From Taxillus chinensis (lineage: Eukaryota > Streptophyta > Magnoliopsida > Santalales > Loranthaceae), in assembly GCA_023512835.1 (NCBI GenBank), contig CM042091.1, positions 43,724,107 to 43,788,106 of the forward strand: a stretch of 64,000 nt of DNA, written 5' to 3'. Below, in pieces: positions 46,319-58,100 of the stretch. Under the pieces are notes generated by a model. The model was given only the letters and a program-made list of their open reading frames with translations. It was not told the DNA's origin and ran no database searches. How positions within the stretch are numbered: position 1 is the stretch's first letter; every line of letters starts with the position of its first letter. A program made the position numbers and the translations under genes.

Positions 46319-47571
46319 CCGATCCAAATGCGACGAGTTAGGTTGACCTAGCGTTCCTTCGTACGGGTGGGAACTAGGTGTCGCACGGGTTAAGCTGCTA
46401 TAAAGGCTAACCCCGTGACACATGGGACTATGGCACACCGACTTGGTCCCTAGCTTTGATACCATCTGTAACAGCCCAAGTCCCCCATAGCACGATATTG
46501 TCCGGTTCAGGGGCCAAGCCCAATCCCTGGTTTTGTTATTGGCAGTGTCACACGCACCCCAAAAGGCCCCATGCTAGGAGAGGTCTCCACGCCCTCTTAA
46601 GAGGCACGCTTCGTTCTCCTCCCAGCTGATGTGGGACTTGCAAAGTCCTCAGACTCCACAATCCACCCCCCTTAGGAGGCCCACGTCCCTGTGGGACTAT
46701 GGCACACCGACCCGGTCCCCAGCTCTGATACCATCTGTAATAGCCCAAGTCCTCCGTAGCACGATATTGTCCAGTTCAGGGCCCAAGCCCAATCCCCGGT
46801 TTCGTTCTTGGCAGTGCCACACAGGCACTCCAAAAGGCCTCGTGCTAGGAGAGGTCTTCACGCCATCTTAAAAGGCACGCTTCGTTCTCCTCCCCAGCCG
46901 ATGTGGGACTTGTAAAGTCCTCAGATTCTACAATATAATTATATTTTACTGAATTAAACTTAAATAATTTTATTATTTAATAATAACTATATATTGGATC
47001 GTGTTAACTTATATCACTAGAATACACATTTTATTTAAAATAATTAAGTTTGAATTATTTTATTTTGAACATGTGTATTATCTAATATTTAATAATTATT
47101 ATTTAATAATAATTTTCCATAAAAATCGTTTGTCGAATCAATGATCAGGGCTTAACGAAATAATCATCGCGTCGATAGAGAAAGAGGTCGCGTCGACAGA
47201 GAAAGAGGACATCGTCATCGAGATCGAGTTGTCGTCATCATCGCAAAGGTCGCAGAGGACGTGGTCATCATCGCAGAGGTGTTTTGTCATCATCGTCATC
47301 GTCACAGAGGTAGTCACTGTCGTTGAGGTCGAGCACAGATCACGTCGATGGAGGCATAGATCGCCGTCGTCGAGGTTGAGCAAAGGTCGCGTGACGCAAG
47401 TGAGCGAGGCAAGCGCTTCTCACATTGACAAAAGGCGCACGAAGCGTGGCAAGGCGCGCACTTCACTAATGGCGATGCGCCTTGCCCCCTCTTAAGCGAC
47501 GGACCCCCCTAGCGCTGCGCTTTGTGCGCTTAAGCACTGCGGCGAATGCTTTTGACTACACTACTCACACC

Positions 47572-48193
47572 AACACATATCCATCTGTCTCTTGAGCTCC
47601 ACAAGCTCCGTTGGTTCCATCCTGTAGGCTGCTAACCTGATAGGTGTTGTCTAAGGTAGCAACTCTATTGAAAACTCTACCTCTCTTACTGGTGGAAAAT
47701 TAATCAAGTCCATAGGAAACATATCTAGGAATTGATCAACTATTCCCCTCTCTCCTTCTATAAACCAATGTAAAGCTAGCTAACTAGTGGGTTACATCAC
47801 TCCACCCATGCTTCAAAGGCCCCAACCTACATGCTTCCTTAGTCCACTCACCCACGAAGACACCCCGCGTGCCCACTAGTGTAAGGAAAGTCATTCTTCA
47901 TCTAAAACAATCAATCTTGGCCTCTGCCAAATCCAACCAATCCATATCCAAGATTACATGAAACTTATCAAACTCTACGATGAACAAATCACATACCAGG
48001 CTGACACCTCCTAGTGTCACCTTACAAGCCTGACAGATACTCTCAAGTATCATAAATCCACTATAAGGTGAAGCAACCATTAAAGATTAACTAACCGTCT
48101 CCTAATCTAACTCTAACCCAACCTCTGTGGCAAACATAATAAAAGAATGTGTGGCACCAATATCAATCAAAACAGAACAAATAGTATAAGAAA
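47572..48193 (-). pseudogene. Element E: protease region, decayed
   Basis: Colinear with B 30925-31550. Minus-strand remnants include VTLGGVSLVCDL and FHVILDMDWLDLAEAKIDCF (protease body). The active-site region next to 48190 is cut by a truncated TRIM. Confidence 0.75.
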
Positions 48194-48447
48194 TGTAACA
48201 GTCCAAGCCACCCGTAACTGGATCTTGTTCCACTTTAGGCCACTACTAGCATGGCTTTCGTTCTTGGTAGTGCCCACTAACACCCCAAAATGCGTCATGC
48301 TAGAAAGGTATCTACACCCTCCTTCCGAGGCACATTTCATTCTCCTCTTAGTCCGATGTGGGACTTATCAAATTCACGTACTCCACAATCCACCCCCCTT
48401 AGGAGGCCCACGTCCCCGTGGGATTATGGCACACCGACCTGGGTTCA
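48194..48447 (-). mobile_element. Truncated TRIM copy 2
   Basis: One LTR (TGTAACAGTCCAAGCC...ACTCCACA, 48194-48387) plus internal ATCCACCCCCCTTAGGAGGC up to about 48447. No second LTR and no PBS remain. Comparison with B shows that several hundred bases of E are missing at this point, so insertion and deletion are combined. Confidence 0.7.
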
Positions 48448-49534
48448 CCAGGTCCCACTGTCTGACTGGAAACCCTCTGCACTTACCTCCTCTTAGGTTA
48501 AACTGTATTGCTCTCTCCACACTACCACTTTTAGCTTGACCCTACTGAACGGCATAGCCATTGAGCTCTTATCTGATTCAGGCCTCACTCAATAATAATT
48601 GCCTTATTGACCATATCCTTGTAGTTGGTAAACTTTATCACCTCTAACTTTGTCTTCAAGGCTGGCCTCAAGCGCTAAATAAAATCTCACATCTTATAGA
48701 CATCTTCCCTCTTAGCCTTTATAGCAAACCGCCTCAAATCTGTAAAGGCTTGCACATACTCAACCACTGTCTGGCTACCTTGTTTGAGGCTATAGTACTC
48801 CCTTCATCGTATATGCTATAATGAACAAGGATACTACTTGCCATAGAAGAGCTCCATGAACTCTAACTAACTCATATAACATCCATGGATAGTCCTTGTT
48901 GACTCCCACCATCTGTGTGGGCTATCCATCAAATAATACGTCGCCACACGTACGCTTGCCTCTTCAAGCACCTGGATTATATCAAAGATGTCCTCTGTCC
49001 ATCGGATCCAGTCTTCGGCTGCTTCTGGCATTGAATTATCCTCAAAAGTCCTAGACGTATATTTCATAAATTGAGCAGCCCACTCCACCTCTTGACATGA
49101 TGGCTCTGACATGACTTCATGCTAGTGCACATCTTGCACCTCCCTCACCTCCTTTTGTTGAGGCAGTATCAATTGCTACTGGCTCTTTAAATCATCTATC
49201 TCTCTAGTCATCCCTCTTAGTGAGCCTTACATACCCTATATGGCCTCCTACAACTAGCTTAACACCTGAGCCAAATATGCTTCGATAACGTGAGCTTATA
49301 GGCTTTGCTGCCCCTGGTGCCCAAACTCTATAATGGGCTTCACTTCTAGACCTTGGCCTCAGGCAACCCTCCTCGATAGTGCCATCATATTGGTCACAAC
49401 AACAAATAACAAACAATAGCACTAGCGTTGCAAGTACAAATAGCCATCACAAGGCACAAAATAACTCGTAGGTTCTCATAGCACGACCTGTAGGGCCACA
49501 ACAAAGCAGTAGGGTCCATATAACCCCTTTCACA
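48448..49534 (-). pseudogene. Element E gag, decayed
   Basis: Minus-strand pieces include EAAEDWIRWTEDIFDIIQV and PHRWWESTRTIHG in an 81-codon frame (49112-48867), and the MAPxx start region near 49390. Many stops. Colinear with B 32000-33000. Confidence 0.75.
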
Positions 49535-49542
49535 ACCATGCA

Positions 49543-49777
49543 TAAGGATGACAAAATCAATCTGATTTGACCCGCGCCGACACGCCATCGGGTCGGGCCC
49601 GATTCATGTTTGACCCGCCTCAACCTGGGGGTTTTAAACAAATTTAATGGGAAAAATGATGACCCGCCTCGACCCGACCCGTCACGAACTGCCCAAACCT
49701 CGAGTCAGAATAAATATTTTTGGGTCGAGTTCGGGTCAAGCGGTACCTGGGCCCGACCCAACCAGTTGCCATCCCTA
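49543..49777. mobile_element. hAT-type MITE copy 2, 8-bp TSD
   Basis: 235 bp. Ends TAAGGATGACAA and inverted GTTGCCATCCCTA. Perfect 8-bp duplication ACCATGCA at 49535-49542 and 49778-49785. Rich in GACCCG/CGGGTC. Same family as copy 1 at 8493-11514. Inserted in the gag leader of element E. Confidence 0.85.
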
Positions 49778-49785
49778 ACCATGCA

Positions 49786-50102
49786 TATAACATCATGTTA
49801 CCCATATACACAACAACAAATCAAACTTTAGCTCTTATAACCACATGCCATCCTAGCACTAATGCACTCACATCACATATAAAGCCAATCTAGTGCCTTA
49901 TATGCACACAGTCATATAAGTGGATATGCAACCATCCCAATGTATGCTCTTAGGATAATCTAACTAGATCCAATATAACCTAGAACACATGTGTAAGGAC
50001 TACATTGATCAGATGACCTACCTACAAGTTTCAAAGTCAAATGAGATCAATTCATCACCCCTCACTAGCCTAGGTCCACCAGACCATACTCTAATACCAA
50101 CT
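49786..50102 (-). pseudogene. Element E leader and PBS
   Basis: Colinear with B 33110-33425. A decayed PBS, ACTCTAATACCA (50088-50099), lies three bases from the LTR. Confidence 0.7.
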
Positions 50103-51531
50103 TGTCATGCCTCCAAATTTCAAAGAATTCAAAACTAAAAACGTGATTTTCCTTGCTCGTACTTAAAAGGTCAAGAGGTTAGTGACAAGCACCAATAGAG
50201 TTTACACTATGGGTGCTATCTTAATTATGCAAACTTGAACAATCATACATCGAGAGTAATCTCATACTTTCACACACATCATTACACATAAAATATATCA
50301 AATAATCAAGCATGCATTATATCACAGTTGATGTTCAAATATAACTTCTTACGGATCCATGTCTGAGATAAAACAAATAGTCAATAAATAACACAATACA
50401 AAATAATACATTAGAGTAGTAGGCAAAGTGTCCTTATCGAAAGACAAGCCTCCATTAAATCTTGGGTTGCACCTAAAAAGGAAAAGGGCAAAACAACAAA
50501 GTAAGGTGACGTATAAGCTCAGTAGGTGACTTATAACTCTATACCACTTTACTATTAAAAAAATACATATGTCTATACTGTATGCTCAGTGTACTCGTGC
50601 TATGTAGTGTGCATAAACATTAGGACTCAGTCTATATATAACATTAAGACCTAACATATTCTTATCAGGACTTAGCCTGTTAAGCTTGTGGACCAACTCG
50701 GCCATGTCGACCACCCTTGGTTAAACAGATTCAGCCACATTGACCACACCGTATGACCACATTGACTACTTCAACTACCTAAGTCAACTATATCGACTGG
50801 CCAGGTCGACTACATCGTCTGCACTTGCCCAATTGAGCCTATTGACTTATGTTCGACGAATTCTAGTCTAAGGACCCCAAAATTATAGTTTTAAGCATCA
50901 ATTCACTCCTAACGTGAGTTTCTAACACCTCCTAGCCATATTACACTATAAAAAAAAACCTAAAATCATGGTTTCTAGCAATATCCCCTAAGTTCTGGGG
51001 TCCATACCAAGTTCATGAATTTATCTAATTCATGCCTATTAATCCAACTAAAACATAAATAAAGGGTAAACAATCACGGGAATACCTACCCAGATGATGA
51101 TTCGTAGCCCGAAGTAGCTCAAATCTCCCCAAATTGAAGGCTTTAAGCTCTTCCTCAAGCTCTCCAACGTACGAACAAGGGTGACATAACATGGAAGCTC
51201 CTCTCTCTTCCTTCTATTTATATTTTTCCATTTATCTTTAATTAATCAATCTCCAAAATAATAATTGACATTTTGGGGTCACGAACTTCAATTTGAGTCA
51301 ATTACCATTAAAATGCTCGAAATAATGAGCACATCACCATTTAGATATTTTTCACCTCAAATGATCGCTCATACGAAAGATCAACCAAAAGACTCATAAA
51401 AGTCAACAATTGAGCCACTCGGTTCCCTGACCCGGAATCAAGCCTAACTACTATCAAAACACTTACATTGATGGCCAAATTACCATCCAGATATTTTCAG
51501 TCTCATAGAATGACCACATTTCAAAGTTAAC
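50103..51531 (-). repeat. Element E 5' LTR (truncated)
   Basis: Begins TGTCATGCCTCCAAATTTC (compare TGTCACGCCCCCGAATTCC of B). It follows B's LTR in order with large gaps to about 51531, including a TATA-like CTATTTATATTTT near 51227. The last 25 bp expected from B are missing, because another sequence starts at 51532. Confidence 0.75.
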
Positions 51532-51659
51532 TGTGGATTGTTGCCCTTGTTGTCAACAATTTATGATGAATAATAAATAGTATTATGCACAAAGAAGGAC
51601 AATAATTTGAAAGAAAAATCACTAAGAATGGAGGAGAGAGGACCAGCTTAAAGAGACTT

Positions 51660-51900
51660 GAAAATTTGAAAGTGTCTCGAAGGGTCACAACTTCTTAGAA
51701 GGCTTGAAAAGTCGAAGGTGACTCGAAAGGTCAAAGGGTCACAACTTCTCAGAAGACTCAAAAAGTCGAAGGTGACTCGAAGGGTTGAAAGGTCGCAACT
51801 TCTCAGATGACTTGAAGAGTTAAAGGTGACTTGAAGGGTTGTAACTTCTCAAAAGTCTTGAAGAAAGAGTTGAAGGTGGATTAAAAGACTCGAATCCTTG
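51660..51900. repeat. Four imperfect 45-56-bp tandem repeats
   Basis: Units contain GGTCACAACTTCTCAGAAG followed by GTCGAAGGTGACTCGAAGG. ACTTCT recurs at about 51689, 51745, 51798 and 51843. Confidence 0.75.
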
Positions 51901-51954
51901 ATTGGAAGCGCAACTTTAGTTTTTGAGGCAAGTTGCTTCGAGACCATGTCTAAA

Positions 51955-52085
51955 AACAGATCTTCGAGGCAGTTTGTAGTGTCCGAGAAACGGATCTTCA
52001 AGACAGCTCGAAGACGGATCTTCAAGGTAGTTGAGTAACCTGAGGAGGTAGCACATTGTGTTATCTCTGAACCGAAGACGGATCT
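51955..52085. repeat. Short repeats with GACGGATCTTCAAGGCAG
   Basis: Four imperfect copies of AxGGATCTTCRAGRCAG occur over 130 bp, directly after the longer tandem array and before the promoter-like sequence. Confidence 0.6.
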
Positions 52086-52960
52086 CTGGGGCAGTAATGG
52101 TGTATAATATGTGTGCAGTACACATGCAGGAGATGGCTTTTAAGTTATAGTTGCGGACAATGATACTTTTGGAAAGTTGGGACCTTTTTAAGGCATCTCT
52201 AATATAATAACGGAAACAGTTGTTGTGCTGATATAGAGCTGATTTATTGTAGTATATTAGCAAGTTGGTATGACACTTGCATGATTATTCCTTTTGTCGA
52301 CTGTGATTTACCTGTAGATTTTCACTTATGCTCTTTGGAGATCCCTAGGGTTTTCAGTTTGTTCCTTATAAATAGGACTCTTAATGTAAGTGTGTTGTGT
52401 GTAAAAAAGAGAGAGATCAGACAAAAAGAAAAGTTTAGGATTATCAGATACAAATCTTAGAGAGCTTTGTAGACCGCGACATCAAAGAAAATCTTCATTC
52501 AATCAAGTGTGTGAGTTCTGATCCAGTTAAAAGAAGAACCCCAGTGCTAACAGAGTTATTAGCTTGTCAGAGGACAATAAAGGGTTGGTGTTACAACCAG
52601 TGAGATTAGTTGTTTATTATCTTTATTTATCATTGTAAAACTAGAACCTGCACGATTTGGTTGCTTGTAGTTGATTGAATCTGGTTAATGAACCCTAATC
52701 CTTATAAAGGCAATGAGCCTTAGATACTAGTAAGCTATTCTAAATTGCATAGTGAAGAATCTGTGATTAGTAATTGTTAATCACGCTATAGACATAACTC
52801 TACACACTATAGGGTGAACCACATATATCTAGTACTTGTGTGATTGCTCTTTATAGTTGCTCAAACCATTTTGTCTAAGAAAAGAATAGTTAGGTGATTA
52901 ATTAAAATTGATTAAGACACTGATTTATCCTCTCCTCTTAGTGTGTGAGAGAATTTCAAT

Positions 52961-54899
52961 TAGATATATTAAGAACATCTATATTTAATTAAAATAATTA
53001 TTTTTTGTTATAATATTTTGAATTTTTTTACTCTATAAAATGTTATTTTGATTATTTTAAATAAATTATAATATTATTTTTACTCTTAAATTATTTTAAA
53101 CCTTTATTAATTAATATGAGTAAAGAAAATTCATCAAATTGCACTAAATCTGTTGGACACTCAAATAAGGGAAAAAACCAATAAGTTTGGCTTAGATATC
53201 AAGATATTCAAATCAAAATCAAACCCATTTGCATACCTAGAAGAGGACTACTTATCTATTTTAAAAAGTAAAAAAAACGCATTAGAATATCTTTAACAAA
53301 AATTGAATTGGCATGCATACATTTTGAAAATTGCAACTTTAACACTCCCTTCATTTTTTTTCCTATTAAACTCTCTATTTTATTTAACTATATACATTTA
53401 AAATAATACTCTCCAACATTACTTTTTATTTTATCTCTATTTTATTTACTTTTTATTTTATCTCTATTTTATTTACTTTTTATTTTATCTCTATTTTATT
53501 TAAATATAAAAAAATTAAATTTAATAAAAAGTGATAAAGAAATTAGTTGATGTGATGGGTGAGAAATATTTTCTAATGGATAAAACAACAGAATAATACT
53601 TCACAAATAAAAAGCTACAATATATATATATATGCATTTTCCCAAGGATAATGGAGTGTTGGAATATATTTTTCTATTTTTTTCTCTCCACATCTGGATA
53701 GCGAGAGAATATATTAGTATTGTAACTGTTCAGTCAAAAGTTCTTGGAAAATTCCCCCTTTATCCTTGTCTTCTTTCTTGGCAATGTTTATATCACAATA
53801 TCAACTTGAAAAACCTTTTTCATTTTTTAGGTAAAAGAGAAATATGAAAGATAAGTAAAAACACTTTATGGGACTAATATAGTGGTAAAGGCACATGTTC
53901 ACTGACGGTGAGATTATGCATTCAAAATCATGCATCAGCGGAGTATGAAGTTTTTAAGGGTAGGAATGAGTGGAAAGGGTTTGTGGGTATTATTGTAAAA
54001 ATAAATAAATAAAATAAAAGACAAGGTAAAAGATATACATTTTAGATAGTACTAGACAAGTTCAGAATAGTATAATAAAAACATGAAATTGTATCACTCT
54101 TAAATAGAATTCAAAAGTGATTTCAAAACCATCTTATATTTTTACTATATTATCCCAATTTTTATCTAAAACTATACTATTGTGCATATTTATATACAAC
54201 TTTTTAAGCAACAAAAGGAGATAGCAGTATAAAATTAACCGACGGAAAAATTTTCACTAAAAACATGTAGATTTTGAACTCAATGAAGCAATTAACTTAA
54301 CTAATTAGAACTCCAATCATGCCACTGCGCTGAGACATGAGTTTTAAAAAATTATACCTTTTCTTTTATATATAGTTATATATAACTAGTACGACCAACA
54401 AATAACAATGCATCATTTTAATACCGTTCCAAAGTCCAAGTTAGGTGTTTTCATTCTGTTTTTATTTATTTATTTTATTGAAACTAGAGTTTAAATTCAC
54501 ATTTTATAAAAAAATGATATTATAATTTTATTTTTTGATTAAAATCATAATTTTGTGCTTTCAAATTGGGACCACAAAAAATGAAAAAGAGAATATGATA
54601 AACATAGCTACTAAAGTAAATGAGAGAAAAAAAGAAGAAATAAATTTAAGTTCCAAAAAAAATTAACATCACACCTTATTTAAACCCAAATTTAATTTAT
54701 TATATCAAATGATCTTTCCGAGAGTTATTTTGTTTTCAAATCCAGGGCAAAATCACTTCATACCTAAGAGCGCATTAGTATGCACTTGGGATCTGACTTC
54801 ATACCAAAGCAAAAATGTTTTTGGGATCTGACTTCGCACTTAGCAGCATACACTTAACAGGGGAGAGAGCTAGAACAGATCAAATTGCTTACCGAATGT
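52961..54899. other. AT-rich intergenic stretch
   Basis: No gene is visible. It holds a 27-bp triple repeat (53421-53501) and two possible decayed tRNA-SINE pieces, near 53880-53950 on plus (AGTGGTAAAGGC then ATTCAAAATC) and near 54270-54345 on minus (TTAGTTAAGTTAATTG then GAGTTCAAAATC). Confidence 0.45.
53421..53501. repeat. Three perfect 27-bp tandem repeats
   Basis: ACTTTTTATTTTATCTCTAT plus TTTATTT, at 53421, 53448 and 53475 without mismatch. Confidence 0.9.
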
Positions 54900-55144
54900 G
54901 AACCGCCACTGTATCGTATAATAATTTTTCTTCTTCAGGGAATTACAATTAGAACAGAGTTCCACAAAGCTTTTAACTTGTCTTAATAGTTAAAGGGTAC
55001 TCTATAATGATCCCTTTTCCAGCAGTGGGGCTGCCAGAAAACTAGCTTTCCAGCAAAGGGGTGGGGTGAAATAAAAGAAAACAAAGACATTCCCACTTAT
55101 CAGAGGAAGAAATAACCTCCCAAGGCAGGAAGATAGATCGATCA
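54900..55144 (-). other. Probable 3' UTR of membrin gene
   Basis: Follows the stop codon on minus. No clear AATAAA signal was pinned down. No coding content. Confidence 0.35.
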
Positions 55145-58100
55145 TCATGTCCACCTCAAGAGAGTGTACAAGATGAAGAGAGTCAAAATCATGCCAGCAT
55201 ATTTGATCCATTTATCAACCCGATGCCGCCTCTCAATGAGCCTCAATACAGAATTGGAAAGCCCCACAGTGTTAAGGACATCCAGTGCTTTCCGGTGAGC
55301 TCTCTGCATGCAAATTAGACTTCAATTTAGAAAGTTGCTTGCTGGCATTGTATTCTAATAAAGATTTTGATGTTAATACAAGTGAAGAACAACCGAGGAA
55401 GAAATTCCAAACAACGATGCAAGATAGAAAAATCAAACACAGATGAACAAAAGAAAATTACTATTTAGGTTCAAATGAATTGATCTTGTGCACTTTCACA
55501 GCCCCACATTCATTCCCAATAGTAAATAAATGGAAATTCCCGAAGTGACCACAATTCCACACAGCACATAAATAAAATTACTTTATTTGCATTTAGGGAT
55601 GACGCGATATGGATTTTTTCATTCTACCAAATTACACCAAGTCAAAGAAAATAGTCATAAGTGAGGAAAAGTAGAACAAGTTTCACGAATTTCACTTCTA
55701 TAATTACTTCCGCATTTTAGTAAAAGTTCAACATACCTTCAAGTGCTCCCTTTGCTCCGCGTACTTAGAAACAATGGCCACTGCAACAGATTGCATTTCT
55801 TCCACGAGCATAGATGAATTTCGAGCTGACTGCATTGCTTGTGCTTCATCATCAAATATTCTCAACACATGTGCAGCATCCCCATTCTATATGGAAAACA
55901 ATTAAACGTTACATGGTACACACTTGAATTAGAAAAACACATATCATCCATTCATGTTAATACACATAAAAGCATAGAGAAAAGAAGAATTACAGCTCTT
56001 CCAAGTAATTCTGCTCTCTCTCTTGCCTCCACTATCCATTTTTGATTTCTTAGTTGATATTTGTCCAAACTTTCCTTTAAAGAATCAGCCTCTTCGGCTA
56101 CTTGTTCCACTTTTCTGTGATGAGACCCACATACCCAAGGACGTTATGAGAGAATCACACCAACATCACTACTATGCATAAATGCAAAACATTAAAAGGT
56201 TTTTAAAGGAAAAGAAAAAGGAAAAGATATAACAGACCAGGTCTACAAAATCAAAAAAGGAAGCACAAAAAATTATATGGACAAGGAAAATTTACAGGCT
56301 TACAGCAGTAAAAATTTATTTCAGGCTCCTGACCCCTAAAAGCCAACTTTCATATAATAGACAATTATTTAAGGAGTAAACTGGCTGTTTTATTATGCTT
56401 CAATTGGAACCAAAAGTGCAAAAAGGAGGAACTGTACTCGGTCAAAAGGAAATCAGGACAGATAAGCTAACAATAAATTACAACTTCAGAAGCCTGCTGC
56501 AACTTTCAGAGTTGTCTCCGAGCAAAGAAAGTGGACTTTTCAGAGCAATCTTCTAATTTGTCGGCTAGAGTAGGAGAAACACCTATTGGACAGAAAGTCT
56601 ACTTCAGGGTATGTATCATGGTGGTAATTTAATAACTCGGCAGAGTAAAAAACAGAATTGGTATCTTTATCTAGTGCAAAGGTCAAATATTGTACTCTTC
56701 ATCATGCTACTCAATAACTCATATGATTACGTATTTTTTACGAGACCTTGGTTATGACCCTCAGAAGCCAATAATGCTCTTTTGTGAAAACACAGTTCCT
56801 ATCAACATCGCTAATAATCAAGTACAACATGATCGTACCAAGCATATTGAACTCGATAAAAATTATATTAAGGATAATCTAAATTTTGGTGTAATGGAAG
56901 TTTCCTAAGAACAAATTAAGTAGCTGATATAATGACTCATGCTGTTTCTGGAGCCTCTTTCCATATGTTCTTATTCAAGTTGGATATGAGTGATATTATG
57001 CACAAACTTAAGAGAGAGAGTTGAAATACTATAACACCTATAACGTTTGTAACCTGTGCACATATTGTAACGCTTGTAACGTAAACATAATTATTATTAC
57101 CTTGTAAACCCTATATGTACAAGTGTTTTTCACAATGATAAGATATATGTTGAGATCAATTCACCATCTTTCTATTGTAACATCTAGAACACTCTTAACA
57201 TTCTTAATATTAGCACACATGGCTTGTGTGCGTTCTTCTCATATTAATAAATTTTCTTACTTATAAAAAAATATTTTTAGCATACCATGACTAAAATAGA
57301 GGAAAGCTCACAGGGCTAAGAAGGATTTAATCCTAAATATACTTTTCTTGAGATTTATCAAAGAACATATAGTTTCAATATAAAGAGGTGACCAAATTAG
57401 GTCACATTGATTAGGTAATTTACTAGAAAGGATGTTCGAGATGAGGCAATAGATTTTGAAAAGAGCGTGTATTTTTCATGAGGTAAACTTTGGTTGCTAA
57501 TGGACCTAGCTTCCAGAAAATATGTATGGGCCAAAACAAATCTTCAAACACACGATGGCATCCTACTACAATGACCATCCAGACTCAACCTCCGAAAAAC
57601 AAATTTAAACAAATTTACCAGAAAATATAAATGGTTATTTCTTACTTTTGGATCAAACCTATAATTTGAATGATACTGATAAAATCTTATGTAATTTGAT
57701 TTGAGATCTTTCAATGTAATTTGTAATATGTTTTTTTTATAAGTAATAAATATTGTATTAAGAGGAAATAGAATACAAAAAAGGGTAGAGGATAGTCATA
57801 CCCTAAAAAAGAGATAAGCCCATACAAATAATACAACGAAAACACAAGAACCCAAGAAAAAACTCTCACAAAACATCCACTTACGGGAAGAACGCGGGAT
57901 CGCCGAATAGGTAGACCAGCCAACTACTGAACCCGAGAAGCCCAAGAACTTCCGCCATCATAATTAATGGAAGAGGCAAACCGTTTAAGTTCCCGCACAC
58001 TTTTAGACCCCAGACCAGTATCCTTCCGGGCTGAATGCCGAGTTTCGATCTTCCGTAACAAATCAGAAGTAGCGAGCTTACAACCCTCAAAACCGGACAT

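Larger units (their letters stand above)
22690..46420 (+). mobile_element. Short solo LTR G (interrupted by Athila element D)
   Basis: Begins TGTCACGGACCGAGGCTTAT at 22690 and ends GGCTAACCCCGTGACA at 46420. Without D it is about 385 bp (22690-22977 plus 46324-46420). A TATA-like TTATATATAGGGG lies near 22849, followed by AAGCAATCAATACAATCA, which looks like an R/U5 start. Flanks are CGTG (22686-22689) and CATG (46421-46424), compatible with a decayed TSD in the TRIM sequence CCCGTGGGAC. Family not identified. Confidence 0.55.
22460..46932 (-). mobile_element. TRIM retrotransposon with three LTRs, TSD ATATA
   Basis: A terminal-repeat retrotransposon in miniature. LTR copies are 22460-22656, 46467-46660 and 46736-46932 (194-197 bp, TGTAACAGCC...CTCAGAxTCTACA). 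Between them are short internal segments with ATCCACCxCCCTTAGGAGG and CTCTGATACCATC. The latter is a PBS read on minus (TGGTATCAGAG), so the element points to the minus strand. TSD ATATA at 22455-22459 and 46933-46937. The first internal segment is interrupted by solo LTR G. No coding capacity. Confidence 0.85.
22250..47563. mobile_element. hAT-like non-autonomous element H (holds a 24.5-kb nested insertion)
   Basis: Ends are TAAGGTAGTCAAAAG (22250-22264) and, inverted, TAGTGTAGTCAAAAG (47549-47563), 13 of 15 matching. Flanking 8-mers are CACACACC (22242-22249) and CTCACACC (47564-47571). Element B has CTCGCGCC at the same place, so both copies derive from one 8-mer by CpG decay, which supports a genuine 8-bp TSD. 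The element's own sequence is 22250-22459 and 46938-47563. It contains repeated GGCGC/GCGCC-rich blocks near both ends and CGTCATCG-rich sequence (47150-47400). No transposase was found. Confidence 0.75.
51532..52960 (+). mobile_element. Possible LTR (solo or truncated) of unidentified family
   Basis: Starts TGTGGATTGTTGCCCTTGTTG exactly where element E's LTR stops. Contains a promoter-like CCTTATAAATAGGACTC (about 52363-52379) followed by a purine-rich leader. The right end and TSD were not found, no PBS or coding domain seen. Resemblance to copia-type LTRs is an impression only. Confidence 0.35.

Noticed and set aside
51660..51900. CRISPR-like array
   Set aside because: Repeats are imperfect and contiguous, without unique spacers, in a plant nuclear context.
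53880..54345. Two further tRNA-derived SINEs
   Set aside because: A- and B-box-like words are present, but no tail or TSD could be found, so they are only mentioned under the intergenic stretch.
55002..55211. 69-codon minus-strand frame over the membrin end
   Set aside because: It is an out-of-frame shadow of membrin exon 4.
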